Assembly: GCA_036971475.1 (NCBI GenBank)
Contig: JBAIZL010000005.1
Span: 250,453,323-250,517,322, forward strand
From: Prosapia bicincta
Lineage: Eukaryota > Arthropoda > Insecta > Hemiptera > Cercopidae
Length of the DNA: 64,000 nt
Direction of reading: 5' to 3'
Part shown: piece after piece, positions 1-12,394 of the stretch
Numbering within the stretch: the first letter of the stretch is position 1
Layout of the letters: every line of letters begins with the position of its first letter
Made by a program: the position numbers and the translations under genes
Notes under the pieces: generated by a model
Databases searched by the model: none
What the model was told of the DNA's origin: nothing
The model's input: only the letters and a program-made list of their open reading frames with translations

Positions 1-600
1 AGTTACCTATTTATTCTTTTGTTTAGTAACTCTTTGAGTTTCAGTATAGATTCTTCTAATATTACGCTATTTCTTCGGATGTTTAGTAACATTAAAGATT
101 TTCTCTCTCTCTTGCTCTTTTTTCAATCTTGTAATTGTCTATCTGTAGTTGATTTTACACGGGTATCTTCCCGTGGTAATGTTTAATGAACACTGTTACC
201 AAAGGCAGATGTTACTGAAGTGCAGAGTCCAAGCGTTTATACCCGTACTTAACGATAACGTAAGAAAAAGGAGTTCGTATTATTTTGTAATTGAAGGAAG
301 ATAAAATATAAAATAGTTTTTATTAAAAAGTGAGTATGTAAATTGAGTAATACTAACACTACAAGACTATAAAATTAGGCGAAACATATTTTACTAAAAA
401 AAAAAATAAAGAAAATCCAAGGGAATGGAATAAATTTAAGAATAGGATTGCTTCAAACTAAAATGTTCTCTGGCGAAATGACTGTGAGGAAACGTTAGCA
501 TGCAGAAGGGGGGAAAGCTTAAGGCGAACAAGATATTGCATATAGAATGGTGAGAATAAAAAGGAAAAAGAAGAAAGAAGTAGGAAGGAAATTGTGTCTT
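1..600. other. A/T-rich sequence without recognised genes
   Basis: No coding region, RNA gene or repeat could be recognised on either strand. Short homopolymer A tracts lie near 395-410. Open frames overlapping the end of this stretch exist only because they read into the adjacent (AC)n tract. Confidence 0.5.
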
Positions 601-615
601 TAAGGAAGAACCACG

Positions 616-650
<35 letters not shown>

Positions 651-676
651 ACACGACCCCCCCCCCCCACACACAC

Positions 677-736
<60 letters not shown>
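616..736. repeat. compound microsatellite (AC)n, poly-C, (TA)n
   Basis: A compound simple repeat: AC dinucleotides, a run of about fourteen C, more AC, then a long TA tract. Open frames translating to HTHTHT, VCVCVC or YIYIYI here are artefacts of the dinucleotide repeat. Confidence 0.95.
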
Positions 737-738
<2 letters not shown>

Positions 739-1227
739 CTAACGAAATATTAAAGCTAAAGTTTCATGTTTCAGCGCTACCAAGCCTTGAAATACCAATA
801 CTACAGTTACCAATGCCACACAAAGAACTTTGAAGATCTGAGTGTAGGAAAAAGTGAGTAAACCTTGCGACTGTAGGACCTTCCACTTAGCCATAGGGCA
901 TGACTACCTGGGAGTCCATCTCCACCGATTTTGCCTCACTTCTGATGAAACCTACCCATTCTACATTCTTACAAGAACGGACAGGCTCTGCTAAGCATAG
1001 TGGTTGAAATCAGCACAACACATCTTCCTATTGCTAATCTCTTACACCACAATATTGTTTAACTGAGAAGCTACACGACCTCATCTCTCCGCTTCTTAGT
1101 TTGATTTATGGGCTTCCTCCCTTTATTGTATCAATGACTGGATATATTTGTATGACGTAATGGTGAATATGAAACATACAGTTTGAAGCTGACAAAGAAA
1201 GAGGGTGACAGACACAAAGAGATAGTC

Positions 1228-1236
1228 AGTGAGAGG

Positions 1237-1302
<66 letters not shown>

Positions 1303-1330
1303 GGCAGAGAGGTAGAAAGAGAGAGAGGGG
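1228..1330. repeat. (GA)n microsatellite with GACA interruptions
   Basis: Purine-only GA repeat, interrupted by several GACAGA units. The minus-strand frame rich in Ser and Leu is a by-product of the CT repeat. A homopurine/homopyrimidine tract of this length can adopt triplex structure; this is general knowledge and nothing here shows that it happens. Confidence 0.95.
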
Positions 1331-1825
1331 GGAGGCGGTGTGATAATTTCAACCAGATTTGAGTTGGGTGCTATTTCTAGGGATACAGACTATTTTTAAT
1401 CATTCAGGCTTACTGGTAGTGTCGTATGCAATGCCATTAAGTTCGGAGAAGCAAGGCAGACGAGCGTTGGTACTAGGCGGCGTTGGGGGCCAGCATAGAA
1501 GGTAATCCCAGGAGCGGTTGCAGTAATGCTTTGGTATATCTGTGTCTTTCAGCTTCAGTAACTCACATTTGAAGTACTGTGGAAAGTAAGAAAAAATAAT
1601 TCTCAAAAGGTAAACAGTTATCAATATCACTAATAGCATACATTTTGACCATTAGTAAAAAAAAAAAATATGTTGAGGCAGTGGAGACACATTTTTAGAT
1701 CGGGATTGTAAAATATCGCATTGCTCTTCACTCACAAAGTTACCATAACGCAAATATTTTACACAGAAATTATAATGTTGTCTTGGTGGTAAAGTTAGTG
1801 TAAAATAAATATATACAGTCAAATT

Positions 1826-2149
1826 TTATAAGGTGGCACTTGGCTCTTGGGTAGAAATTGTGTATTAGTCATCTATAAAACATTAGGCATTGTCATCCTT
1901 GATCAGGGCCATAAATCGCGGTCTACCCTTCCCAACCCATAGAAAATCCCATAAGGACGCTTCCGTGAAGCCCTATTTTCATTTGTTGTTATTTTTACTA
2001 CTAATTAAAAAGTAGTAATAAGTAACAAAATAACGAGTCAACCCTATGAGTCAGAGGAAGTCCAGGAGTCGATGTTTTTGAAAATGACCTGCGAGCACCT
2101 CCACCCTCCTCTCGGCATGGCCTGCAGTCCCCAAGTGCCAGCTTAAAAA
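1826..2149. mobile_element. candidate MITE with short terminal inverted repeats
   Basis: The sequence TGGCACTTGG near 1833-1842 recurs as its reverse complement CCAAGTGCCA at 2131-2140, and the match continues weakly outward (TTATAAG against CTTAAAAAG). The interior has a hairpin near 1985-2030 built on TTTTTACTAC and GTAGTAATAAG. There is no coding capacity. Size (about 324 bp), inverted ends and lack of genes fit a miniature inverted-repeat element, but I found no clear target duplication and no second copy, so the class is open. Confidence 0.4.
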
Positions 2150-4080
2150 GTTTTACCTTTAGCTTACAGTAAGCCAGGACATCGAAGCAAACATCATGTA
2201 ATACCCAAAAATAAAATTGAAATGATTAGTTAAATTAATGGTAAAATCGATGTGAAATGATTAATGAAATAAAATATCAAATTATATCCTAAGATGAATG
2301 AACAGTTAATTAATCAATGAATAATTATTAGAGGAATGTTGCTATTAGGAGGCATTTGGGGAGCAACATATGGGGTGGTCCAAGAAGGGGTTGCAACAAA
2401 GTATATCACCACAATATCCCACATTTTTACCACTGTTAACATTAGAAAATAGTAAATATTATCAAATGGTCCAAGCGTTATAAACAAGACTGTAAAACCA
2501 TTTTCTCTGGCGATAAATAGAACAAATTTAAAGTTTTAAAACGTTTTTATCAACTGTCATTCTTGTATGTTATAAATATTGCAAAAGAATTTGAAGCCAT
2601 TTTTCGATGTCTTTCAGGCTTGGAGTAACCTTTTTTTTAGAACTAGTGGTAACGCAAAAAAATTCGGTTACTGGATTACTGGGTCTACCAGCAACCGCGC
2701 CATCTGGCGCAAACAAGGGCATCAGTCCCCATACTAGCGAATGAAAACCATAATCACAAGTAAAGCATTACGATCCGATGATGTTTGCATCCCATTCAGA
2801 TAATTATACAATATGAAATAATTATTTACTTTAATTGAGGTACTTTTGTGTAACCATATCGTGATATAGCTGGGCCTACGTAGGTAGAGGTTATTTAGGA
2901 ATACCTGCACTGCTTCGTTTGATGTGGATTTGCGCCATGAACAGAGTAACAACTCCAGTGATCTTCAGTAATATGTCCAAGCATTCAAAAATAAACGAGT
3001 AAACATAAATGTATTTATGATCGCATAATGTAAATGATAAATAATGGCGTTGTGGGGAAGATCTCTTCCTGGATTCGCCAGGAAGAACTGGGTAAACATT
3101 TCTTATCATAAAGATTCTGGCAATTGTTTGATCGAAAAAGCCTTGGTTCTGAATTCCCTTAGCCTCTGAAGATTTGCAAAATTAAACTTCTATGAAACGT
3201 ATGTTTAGTTTTGTTTCTTATTTGTTATCAATGCGATCACAATATGCCACAGCAAAGTAGCAGGGTACAGTTAGTATTATATAACATATGAACATCAAGC
3301 TCTAAAAAGAATTAAACCTGTATTACGCAGATCTAATCCTATACTAGAAAAGAGGTTTTGAACATAGCTAAGAACTGTAACCATCGATCATTAGGTCGAT
3401 TATTGGGGAATTAAAAAGGGGAAATAGTGTCGGAATCGTTAAGCGTATACATCTGAAGAAGTTCCTGAAAAGAAGTCCAAATTCGAACGCAAAAAACTAA
3501 CGAAATCCAATTGAGAGAGAAGAGACAGTATAGTGAAGCAAGACTAATATTTGAAGATAGAGGCTATGTATTAAATTTAATAAAACGCTATTGGATTATA
3601 TGCATAACGATATTCTAGTCAAAAATAACTACACAAACCTATTAAGCACAATTAATAGCTACTAATTAGGTCCCAAATGTCGATACAGCCAGTCGACCAA
3701 TTCTGTGACACACCTGTTTGCCCAGATTACCGTTACATCACACCGTTAATGTACTCTTTCGGTGAGTATGATCATTATTATGTAACAACCAACCGTTTTA
3801 TTTACTAGCTTACATACCATCACAAATAGTTTAAACAGTTTTATGAAATAAAATTCGTAAGAGAACTCACACTAGAGATATCCTTCTGGATTGCATAACG
3901 TACAAAAATGACTCTTAGATAACATCGTGCCAGGTAAATTAAGTGGCCACACGTATCCCAAAACAATAGGACCGAAATGACAAAACGACAGAAAACATTT
4001 TCGTAGGTTTAACTTATACCAAAGGCAGATGGCCTCGTAAAGTATCCATATATGTTATTATTAGTATTAGAAACTCGGAG
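2150..4080. other. A/T-rich sequence without recognised genes
   Basis: I see no coding region, tRNA, tandem array or dispersed repeat that I can support. Short open frames near 2734-3109 on the minus strand have no recognisable domain and no splice-site context. Confidence 0.45.
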
Positions 4081-4355
4081 GTACCTTTTTGGTGTAGAGC
4101 ACTTAGCTACAACTCAGTAAAGTGTAGCTTCAGAGCTGCCTGGCTATCCGAGCAAATCGAGATGGCCTTACCCTTCTTGTCAGACCCTATTATTTCCTCA
4201 GCACATAGTTTGATCGCGAGCACCTCTGCCTGGAAAACAGAGTTGAAATCTTCCAGGCGAAGACAGAATATGTTTTAGTGTAACGATCCACTAAAGCCTG
4301 CTCTCACTCCTTCCTTTATCTTGAACTCATGGGTGAACAAGATTTCAACATGTTA
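4080..4355 (-). pseudogene. second LINE fragment, N-terminal half of RNase H (broken)
   Basis: Reading the minus strand gives a disrupted frame containing FQAEVLAIKLCAEEI followed by AISICSDSQAALK. This is the pattern of the N-terminal half of the RNase H domain of R1/LOA/I-type LINEs: the FQAE helix and the SDSQAAL strand and helix with its catalytic Asp. A stop codon precedes FQAE and the frame is lost after the SDSQ helix. The neighbouring LINE at 4.6-9.4 kb carries its own SDSQ motif, so this is a separate, truncated piece of a related element inserted downstream in the same orientation, or the product of a rearrangement. Confidence 0.6.
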
Positions 4356-4759
4356 GGGTTTACACGTTGACCACGCCTCTCTTTCAGGAATATGGATTTT
4401 TTAATTACCTTTCTTTATTAGTAGAGACAGTGGTCTTAACCCGAGGTTCTATCCAGAGCTCCTTCAGTGCATCACAAAATAGCTGCTTATGTCGTTTGCT
4501 ACTTCTCTTCCAATGCCCGATACAACTTTTTTTTATTAACTTGGGAGCGGGTTTAAACTCCCCGAAGCACCGCTACCTTAGGTATATTGTACTTACCTCC
4601 CTGATCTAGTCAAAGAGCCCCTTCCCTCGTACCAGGTTTAGAAGTTTCCTGACTAGCATCCTCTTCCAGAGCTGTGCTGTCACCAAAGAGGTTGAAGCGC
4701 CTCTCGGCAAGTGTTTCACATCTATAAATGATGTGTGTGGCGGTCTCCAGTTCTTGCCC

Positions 4760-5326
4760 TCATAATCTGAACACTGGTTCATCTTTGAAGATACCCGTAT
4801 TATGCAGATGTTTCCTTAGTCCACAGTGTCCCGTGAGTAGACCTGTGGCTATCCTCAATTTATGCCTAGACAGATAGGCGAGACTCTCCTGCAGCCCCAA
4901 GGAAGGTTTCCTAAGGGTTAGCTTACTGTGTCTCATTCCTTCAGCCCTGACCCAGTGCTCACAGTGTCTTTCAGCCATCCACCTTCGCACTGCAATCTTG
5001 ACCATGGATTTGGAAATACCTACCGCCGGCTCCGGTCCAATTAGGGGAGTTGAAGACCCCTCTCTGGCCATCGCATCTGCGGCTTCATTTCCAAATATTC
5101 CCCTAAGCCCTGGCACCCAACTTATCTTGATTTGATTGTGCCTTGCCAGGGTTTCTAGGTTACTTAGGCACTCCCTAACTATGGCCGAGGTGTCCACATG
5201 TCCGTTTAGTGCCTTAATTGGTGCCTGACTGTCAGAAAAAATAGCAATCCGGGTCCTGTGTATTCGACTCATATGTCCCGAAACATCTGGGAGATTAGCC
5301 CAGTTGTTCGAGTATGCAATCTCCAT
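4760..5326 (-). pseudogene. LINE RNase H segment, longest surviving open stretch of ORF2
   Basis: A 188-codon open stretch inside the broken LINE. SDSQ at residues 31-34, WVPG at 70-73 and GNEAAD at 79-84 are the hallmark positions of the RNase H domain of LINEs, with two acidic catalytic residues retained. The N-terminal TDGS strand is not found upstream in the same frame. The frame ends at a TGA that stands where related elements have a Cys (RL-stop-GQELETATHI), so the C-terminal Cys/His region lies beyond the stop. It is not an independent gene; the open length reflects relatively recent decay. Confidence 0.8.
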
Positions 5327-6747
5327 GCTGGGGTTTGGTGCTCGTGGTTAATTGCTTCCCTCCTGTTGCACCTCACCCCTCACAACATCCAAGCTCTGGA
5401 CGTTAACATGCTTGGCTCGGTTTTGGCCTCCCCTGCGTTGTGTGCTCAGGATTATTGGCCCTCCAGCTGCTCTCGCCTGATCTCTTCAGAGCCGCCTTCT
5501 GGCCGCTCCACTCATACGCTTTCTCCGTAGAGAAAGAGTGCTCAACTCTACAACCATTTCACTGGTTTCTGCAGTCGGCAGCTTGGTAACCGCCCCCGCA
5601 CCCCCAGTGGTGGTTGCCGTTGACACATCTGCTACAGACTCACGGTTTGCCGTCTCATTGGCTCCCGCTGTCTGTGCAGACTCAACATAAATTTGTGTAT
5701 TTACTTGGTCCATTAGCTTCCCAAGTATGGGGGAAAGAACGGTCAACCAGAGCAGAACCCCCCACTGCCCTGGCAAGACAACATACAATGAGGTTTTGTC
5801 TGGTTCCTCAAGGGAATCGTGTGCTACTGCATTTTATATCCTGCAGCCATTCATCCATCGGCACGATGCCTTCCACCTTGGATTGGGTATTCAGTCACTG
5901 ACCTTGAAGCACACCCCAAGTTCAGGACATTATTAACTGTTGCTCATGGAGCGAACAGCCCGCTTTACTCTCTTTTGTACAACTGTGTTGTTAGGGTAGT
6001 TTCCCGCCCATACTTCACAGCCGCATTGCCCTTGGATCACCTGGGAGGTGAGAGTAGCATTATGAGGACTTAATTCCCAACTACCCCAGTCCCCAGTCAG
6101 AGCAGGTATTTCTACCACACCCAACCGGTTGACTGACGAGGAGGGATAATTCATCACCTTTGAACCATTGCCTTGGTCCGGGTCTGCTTATTCAGAAACC
6201 TCCCGAAATCCTTATTCACAAGTAGCCTATATCTGTAGGCCATTCCACTATCCGCCACCCGTGGACTCGCCCAGTTGCTAAGGCAAGCTATATGGGCCGA
6301 TACAACTTAGTCGGTATCCAGTTTACATTGCCTTCATCCTAATCCGAAGACACAAGGATGAAAAACCTAGCATAAACCTCATGATCGCACATGGTGCGCA
6401 CCTCCTCGTGCTGTTTGGCCTCCAAGGAAGAGCCTCTGCACGCGGTCCAGCACTCTACGACTTGTTTCCTCATTCACCCTTTCCCATCAGACGATTGAAG
6501 CAAAGAATAACCTCGGCGCTACGATAGCAGAATAAATCTAATTCATCTGACGTGGACACAAATCCCATCTCATGGCCATCGCTACTTTGCATTGTCAGAA
6601 CGTAGCTGGGGCTTTTTTGAACTTATCCTCTAAGTGCTCACGCCAGAGTAGCTTCCTATCCAGAAGAAGTCTCAGATATTTATCGCTCTCAACGTAGCTT
6701 ATTTTGGTATTAAAAATTTTCATCACCTGCAGCGAATTTGTTTTATA

Positions 6748-7020
6748 TCACCTAGTGAAGATGAGTACCACAGAATTCTCTCCTTGAATGCATAACTCTT
6801 TCTCCCTGCACCATGCTTCTGTTACCTTGAGCCCCTCTTGAAGCATATCTGTAAGTACCTTTTCAAATGGTGCACTGACAAGGATAGCTGTACCATACGC
6901 ATACGCATATACCTTAACGGTCATTCCACTGAGCTTCCTTAGTAGGCCGATCACGATAAGGCTCCACAGCAGAAGGGATAATACCCCACCTTGTGGGCAA
7001 CCCTCCGTGGCAATCCCACT
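6748..7020 (-). pseudogene. LINE reverse transcriptase palm segment with lost YADD
   Basis: Minus-strand translation gives GIATEGCPQGGVLS followed by LLLWSLIVIGLLRKLSGM and then VYAYAYGTAILVSAPFEKVL. In active elements the first block ends LSPLLW and the second contains YADD; here Pro is Leu and the two catalytic Asp are Tyr and Gly. After it comes EGLKVTEAWCREKEL, the usual helix after the palm. This is the most clearly recognisable RT block of the element at 4.6-9.4 kb. Confidence 0.85.
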
Positions 7021-8846
7021 AATTGTGCACCCAAACCAGGATAGTGAAAACCCCTATTCGGGTTTCCAAGGAACTCATACCCCAATTTATAATTCCGTTG
7101 GAAATCCCGGGATCCTTAGCGGCTCTTCTGATTAGCAGCCTAAAGGTGGTATTAAACGCCCCCTTACACATCAAGCCACAATACTCTTGTTGTTGATCTG
7201 ACCCTCAATCAAGTTCACAACCGACAACAAAGCAGATTCCATTGACCTACCAGTCCAGTAAGCGTGTTGGATCTAATGAAGCGGATACTGCTTTGGAGGT
7301 CCCTCCTATATATAATGGTCTACCAGCCTTTCAAGTATTCAACAAGAACGATGTAAGGCTGATAGGTCTGAAGTATTTTACCTCTGTATAACCATTCCTT
7401 CTCGGTTTGGGGAAAAAGATAATTTTCGTTTTGGGTTACTGCCCGGGCGTGTAACCCAGGGCAACACAGCCCCTGAGTAATCCCGTCAATGGCACTATAA
7501 TTTCCTCAAAGCAATTCTATAGTAATGCTGCAGTAATAATACCCAATCCAAAAGCTTTAAAAGGCTCAAAACACCGAATCACATTTATCACCTTTTACGC
7601 CGAGATCACTTGCCCAGCTATGTTCCAGTCCGCCCTTGGTACGGTATGGCAGAGATTGTGAGCAACCCTCCCCCATCGGTCTAATGTCGGGAAACTGTTC
7701 CTCATCAGCAAACGGATGATTTATTCCGGGGTGTCAGTAAAGCTACTATCAGCTTTCTTGACATACGTAAGCTCTCCCCTCGGTGCATCTACTAACACCT
7801 TAAACAGTCTAGCAGTGTCACTCAGTGTTATAGTCTCTGCGTACCACTTTTCCCAAGAAGAACGTTAAACCTCTTTTTTTAGATTTTTATAAAGACTCTG
7901 ACTGTCTTTATATGCTTACCAGGTCTCCACTGTATTCTTCTTCCTTGCCGTTTAGTCTCCTTTTGTCTTGCCTCTAACTCCCAGTTCCACTTACGCTTAC
8001 CCAGTATTTGTCCGCGAGAGAGTGCAATTTTCCTCAAACGAAGTGGAAACTGCAGTCCTAATTAAGGTCTCATTATTTATTTTCCAGATCGTTTAGTGTA
8101 TTATACGTACCACGGAAGTCAGACATCTGCTAACTCACCGAGGACTTAAAAACTTCCCAGGTTGTTCTTCTCGGGTTTCTAAAACACACCACATGGGGGA
8201 CAACTCCCCTCATCGTATTAGTAATAAGCCTGAGATCTGACATGGAAGGCTCATCGGAAACCTTCCAGTCATCACAAATGTTGCTTTAGCACCTGTGTTT
8301 AAAATCATAAAGTTGTTTCCAATCAGGTAGGTGAGGAGCTCCTCACAACTCTAATTGGTGTCTGTGCTGCCCCACATATTTTCAAAAGCATTGACATTAC
8401 AGAACACCAAGATTCATATATTCTTCTCCCTGCAGTACCTAACTATCGTACGTAATGCTGCAGGGGGGATTCTCTATTGTGGGCGCAGTAAGTGAAGGCC
8501 ACGATGAACTCCCGGCTCCGATCTACCTCACTCTTCCCTCGAGTTCTAACCACCGCATGGTCTCTGGTTCAGAATTCTTAAATAAGCGTGGCTCCTAGTT
8601 CCCCATCACAAACGTTCTTTGCCCCTCATGTTCCGCAATTACGTAGGTGCATCCGGACTCCTTATACGGTTCCTGATCAGCCACGGTTCTTACACCAGCG
8701 CAAGCTCAGGTAAAAAGTGTGCCTCACATTTAAGCACCTCGACTACCGAGGCGCTTTTAATGTGGTGCAAGTTAATCTGCAGGATCAGAGGTTTGAGGGT
8801 CAGCCATATCCAACTGACCCCTACTCCTTCTGATTCTCCCTCTCAC

Positions 8847-9420
8847 TCATCTCTTCCGGGTCCTTAGAGATCCACCTGAATGTGACCTCTCCAGTCTCAA
8901 GAAGGCCTTCCCATCTCTTGCATTGAGAAGCCTGGCTGATACCTCATCAAATACCAGGGAGAGGCTTGCAAATCCCCGTTCAATGCGCCGTAAGATTTTC
9001 CAAATCGAAGTGTCAAGTTCCGGATAACGCACCCCCATGAGCTTGACCAACTGAGTGGCCTCCCTTTATGATAGTGGTACCAGCACCATAGCTTTCACAC
9101 TTTTGATCAGTTCATCAGGTAGAAGTAGCCTTCTTCTGAGCTCCGTCCTCGAGCTTAATTGATGGTACCACTTCTCCCAGTCATTTTGCCGATTATTTCT
9201 CAGCACAAATGAACACTACGACTCTATCACTCAAGTACGTGTCTCTAATCCGTGGTACAATACATCAGCTAAGAATGTCCAAAATCCGGTGCTTGACAGT
9301 GTCCTTGAGGTGACCGAACGCCGCCATCTCCATCCTCACGTCTACACCACCCCCAAAGGTCACTAGTACACTCGCTAGGTTGGCGGAGACCACCGAGACC
9401 CGACCTAACAGACCTAAAGT
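8847..9420 (-). pseudogene. probable ORF1 (gag-like) region of the LINE
   Basis: This lies directly upstream of the endonuclease on the same strand, where ORF1 of a two-ORF LINE should be. Translation is broken by stops but contains coding-like stretches, including a 67-codon piece (8847-9050) and VTFGGGVDVRMEMAAFGHLK near 9360-9300. I do not recognise a CCHC knuckle or another specific ORF1 motif, so the assignment rests on position and on G+C content higher than the flanking A/T-rich DNA. The change to A/T-rich sequence near 9420-9430 probably marks the 5' limit of the insertion. Confidence 0.45.
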
Positions 9421-9429
9421 TCACAGCAA

Positions 9430-10020
9430 AGAATTATACGCAAATGCCAAAGTAATTGTAATAATTGTAGAGATTACTTGGGCAGAACATTTATATTGTT
9501 ACTTTTATATGTATTTTCAAATCTAATAAAATTAAGGTTAAAATATTAGGAGTCTCTGCAGGACATATGAATCTTATCCGTAAAAATGTTTGAAAATTAT
9601 TGTTTACTGTACTTTTTAGTTCTTTTTTAATAAGAAACTAGTTTATTTAATATTTTTACTAAAATAATTATTCCTTATTAACTTTGGTAACTAGTTTCTC
9701 AGCCTAATGTTTTACTTTTTCTTAAGCAAGCTTGCGAAACCTTTTTGTATCACAAATGTTTTTTTATACATTAATTTATATAAACGTGTTTAAATATACA
9801 AGTACAAGGGGAGTTATCGGCTGTAAGGTGTGTGAATAGTGCCTTGAAAGGCCAATTAAATTGATTATATAACTGGTATATACGTTGAAATAGTTAGTAC
9901 TGGATGAGTCGCTTAAAAACATTGCATCATAAAAATTTTCATTTTGTAAGAGGCAGAAATATTTTGGACTATTTTCTGTTCAAGTTTAAATTTAACGGTA
10001 ATATAAATAAAAATGTTAAA
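9430..10020. other. A/T-rich sequence without recognised genes
   Basis: Very A/T-rich sequence just outside the LINE. No gene, RNA or repeat recognised. Confidence 0.45.
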
Positions 10021-10024
10021 AGTC

Positions 10025-10425
10025 AATGCCTACTTGGGTTAACAAAATAAAGTTTATTTTAGTTACTTTTCATTAAATAATTATAATTAATAAATAAAGT
10101 AATATAACCTATGCGTTGACACAGTAGTTGTACCACATAACCTATAACATAAAATCAGCAGTTTCATGAAATCATATGTTATGACTTATTTTAAGCCAAA
10201 TGAGCCGAAATAACTAATTTGCGTAGCTTGCCCCTTTTGTGAAAATATTCTCTCCCATATAAAACTAAAATTAATTCATTATTTAATTTATTTAATAAAT
10301 TAATTTTTGAAAAACTGTATTAACATCAAATCAAGGGTCATCCACTACAAGTTTAAAAAACTGTAGTTGAATTCGAATTGACGAGTAAAAAGTATTTTAA
10401 TAAAGATTTAAAATTTAACAAAACA
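10025..10425 (+). mobile_element. family B copy of the TIR repeat family (3' truncated)
   Basis: This starts with CTACTTGGGTTAACAAA and shares with the copy at 38.05-38.47 kb a core containing CCTATAACATGAAATCAGC-like sequence and TCATGAAATCATATGTTAT. Its right half matches the common 3' part of the 740 bp family (ATCATCCACTA-like, GGATGAATAAAAAGTATTTT-like). The end motif GAGCTAATAGAAGG is missing, so the copy is 3' truncated. No coding capacity. Confidence 0.6.
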
Positions 10426-10429
10426 ACAA

Positions 10430-11165
10430 GACAAAAATAGAATAATTTTATCTTATCGCCGGAGGTTACATATTGAGCGCTGGTAGCGTTTAACCCTTTG
10501 CTAAAAAGGCTAATAGTATTACATCCAGAAAATTGCAAAGTAAAGAAAAACTAATTACTCCGTAATGAATAAAAGTAAAAGACAGATCGAAAAACCGAAG
10601 ATATGAGACCGATATAAGTTTGAAAATATAGCCTGCTAAAATATTTTGTTTGGATTCCAAACCAAAAGAGAATAATGGAAAATAAACGTCTCTAACCTAA
10701 CCTAAGTTAAGGGAATATTTCACTATAATTCCACTGTAGTTAATTGTTAAAGAGTATACCAAGAGGTTAAAGAAGGTTGGATGATTGTTTCGGATGATTG
10801 TTAGAGTTAATTGTCAAGGAATAAGGGACCGTCAGGAGAACTTTAGAATGAAAAAATAGTTTCAGCATAGGTTTAAAGAAATAACTGCGGTCAGATGAAG
10901 CCTAAAACGAAGATCTCTTTGTGGGTGAGAAATAAAGATATAACAGTAAGAATAATTGGTCAGTCAGAAGAACTTTAAAATGAAAACATCTTTGCTACTA
11001 AGTATTAAAGAGGTTTCTCCAGTAAGTTATATATGAGGCAGAGGAACTTTGGAATAAGAAACTGTTCCGGGTTAGGATTAAAGAGTTGACTGCCAGGATA
11101 AAAGGGTCAGATAGAAGATGTGTAAAATTGAAACTACAATCCGTGTCAATAGTCAATCTATTATT
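10430..11165 (+). repeat. A/T-rich DNA with 3-4 badly diverged copies of an older tandem unit
   Basis: From about 10820 the motif GAGAACTTTAGAATGAAA recurs in diverged form: AGAACTTTAAAATGAAAAC near 10970 and AGGAACTTTGGAATAAGAAA near 11042. Each is followed at similar distance by a TTAAAGA motif. This looks like an old tandem repeat with units of roughly 75-135 bp, directly abutting the younger 19 bp array. The first part (10430-10820) holds nothing I recognise. Confidence 0.4.
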
Positions 11166-11166
11166 G

Positions 11167-12391
11167 TATGAGTCTAGCAATAGATAAATAGTTAGTCAAA
11201 GGATAAATAGTTAGTCAAAGGATAAATAGTTAGTCGAAGGATAAATAGTTAGTCAAAGGATAAATAGTTAGTCAAAGGATAAATAATTAGTAAAAGGAGA
11301 AAAAGTTAGTCAAAGGATAAATAGTTAGTCAAGGATAAATAATTAGTCAAAGGGGAAATAGTTAGTCAAAGGATAGATACTTAGTAAAGGATAAATAGTT
11401 AGTCGAAGGATAAATAATTAGTCAAAGGATAATTGGATAGTCAATGGATAAATAATTAGTCAAAGGAGAAATAGTTAGTCAAAGGATAAATAGTTAGTAA
11501 AGGTTGAATAGTTAGTCAAAGGATAAATAGTTAGTAAAGGATAAATAGTTAGTCGAATGATAAATAGTTAAGCAAAGGATAAATAGTTAGTCAAACGATA
11601 AAGAGTTAGTCAAAGGATAAATAATTAGTCAAAGGATGAATAGTTAGTCAAAGGATAAATAGTTATTCGAAGGATAAATAATTAGTCAATGGATAATTGG
11701 TTAGTCAATGGATAAATAATTAGTCAAAGGAGAAATAGTTAGTCAAAGGATAAATAGTTAGTAAAGGTTAAATAGTTAGTCAAAAGATAAATAGTTAGTA
11801 AAGGATAAATAGTTAGTCGAAGGATAAATAGTTAAGCAAAGGATAAATAGTTAGTCAAACGATAAATAGTTAGCCAAAGGATAAATAATTAGTCAAAGGA
11901 TAAATAGTTAGTCAAAGGAGAAATAGTTAGTCAAAGGATAAATAGTTACTAAAGGTTAAATAGTTAGTCAAAGGATAAATAGTTAGTAAAGGATAAATAG
12001 TTAGTCGAAGGATAAATAGCTAAGCAAAGGATAAATAGTTAGTCAAACGATAAATAGTTAGTCAAAGGATAAGAAATTAGTCAAAGGATGAATAGTTAGT
12101 CAAAGGATAAATAGTTATTCGAAGGATAAATAATTAGTCAATGGATAATTGGTTAGTCAATGGATAAATAATTAGTCAAAGGAGAAATAGTTAGTCAAAG
12201 GATAAATAGTTAGTAAAGGTTAAATAGTTAGTCAAACGATAAATAGTTAGCCAAAGGATAAATAATTAGTCAAAGGATAAATAGTTAGTCAAAGGATAAA
12301 TAGTTACTCGAAGGATAAATAGCTAGTCGAAGGATAAATAGTTAGTCGAAGGATAAATAGTTAGTCAAAGAGTAAATAGTTAGTCAAAGGA
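11167..12391 (+). repeat. 19 bp minisatellite array, about 64 units
   Basis: Tandem units of the form GATAAATAGTTAGTCAAAG (18-20 bp variants) fill about 1.2 kb. Variants such as AATTGGTTAGTCAATGG occur at three places (near 11431, 11695 and 12147), each flanked by the same run of variant units, which shows duplication of multi-unit blocks. Stops occur in every frame, so it is not coding. Confidence 0.95.
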
Positions 12392-12394
12392 AGT

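Larger units (their letters stand above)
4614..8830 (-). pseudogene. R1/LOA-like LINE ORF2 remnant: endonuclease, RT, RNase H
   Basis: Decayed ORF2 of a non-LTR retrotransposon on the minus strand, with many stops and frameshifts. In order of translation: an AP-like endonuclease starting with LILQINLHHIKSAS near 8790-8740, an EPW motif near 8680 and NVNAFENMWGSTDTN near 8395-8350; a reverse transcriptase with FFPKPRRNGYTEVK and FRPISLTSF (about 7430-7350), GCPQGGVLS (about 7000) and the palm strand; an RNase H domain; and a C-terminal ETATHIIYRCETLAERR stretch (about 4745-4690). The catalytic YADD box reads YAYG, so the enzyme would be inactive. The presence of RNase H and the GCPQGGVLS / INLHH pattern point to the R1/LOA group, but clade assignment needs a tree. 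Confidence 0.85.

Noticed and set aside
11167..12391. CRISPR-like array
   Set aside because: Units are contiguous without unique spacers, and the window is eukaryotic; it is a minisatellite.
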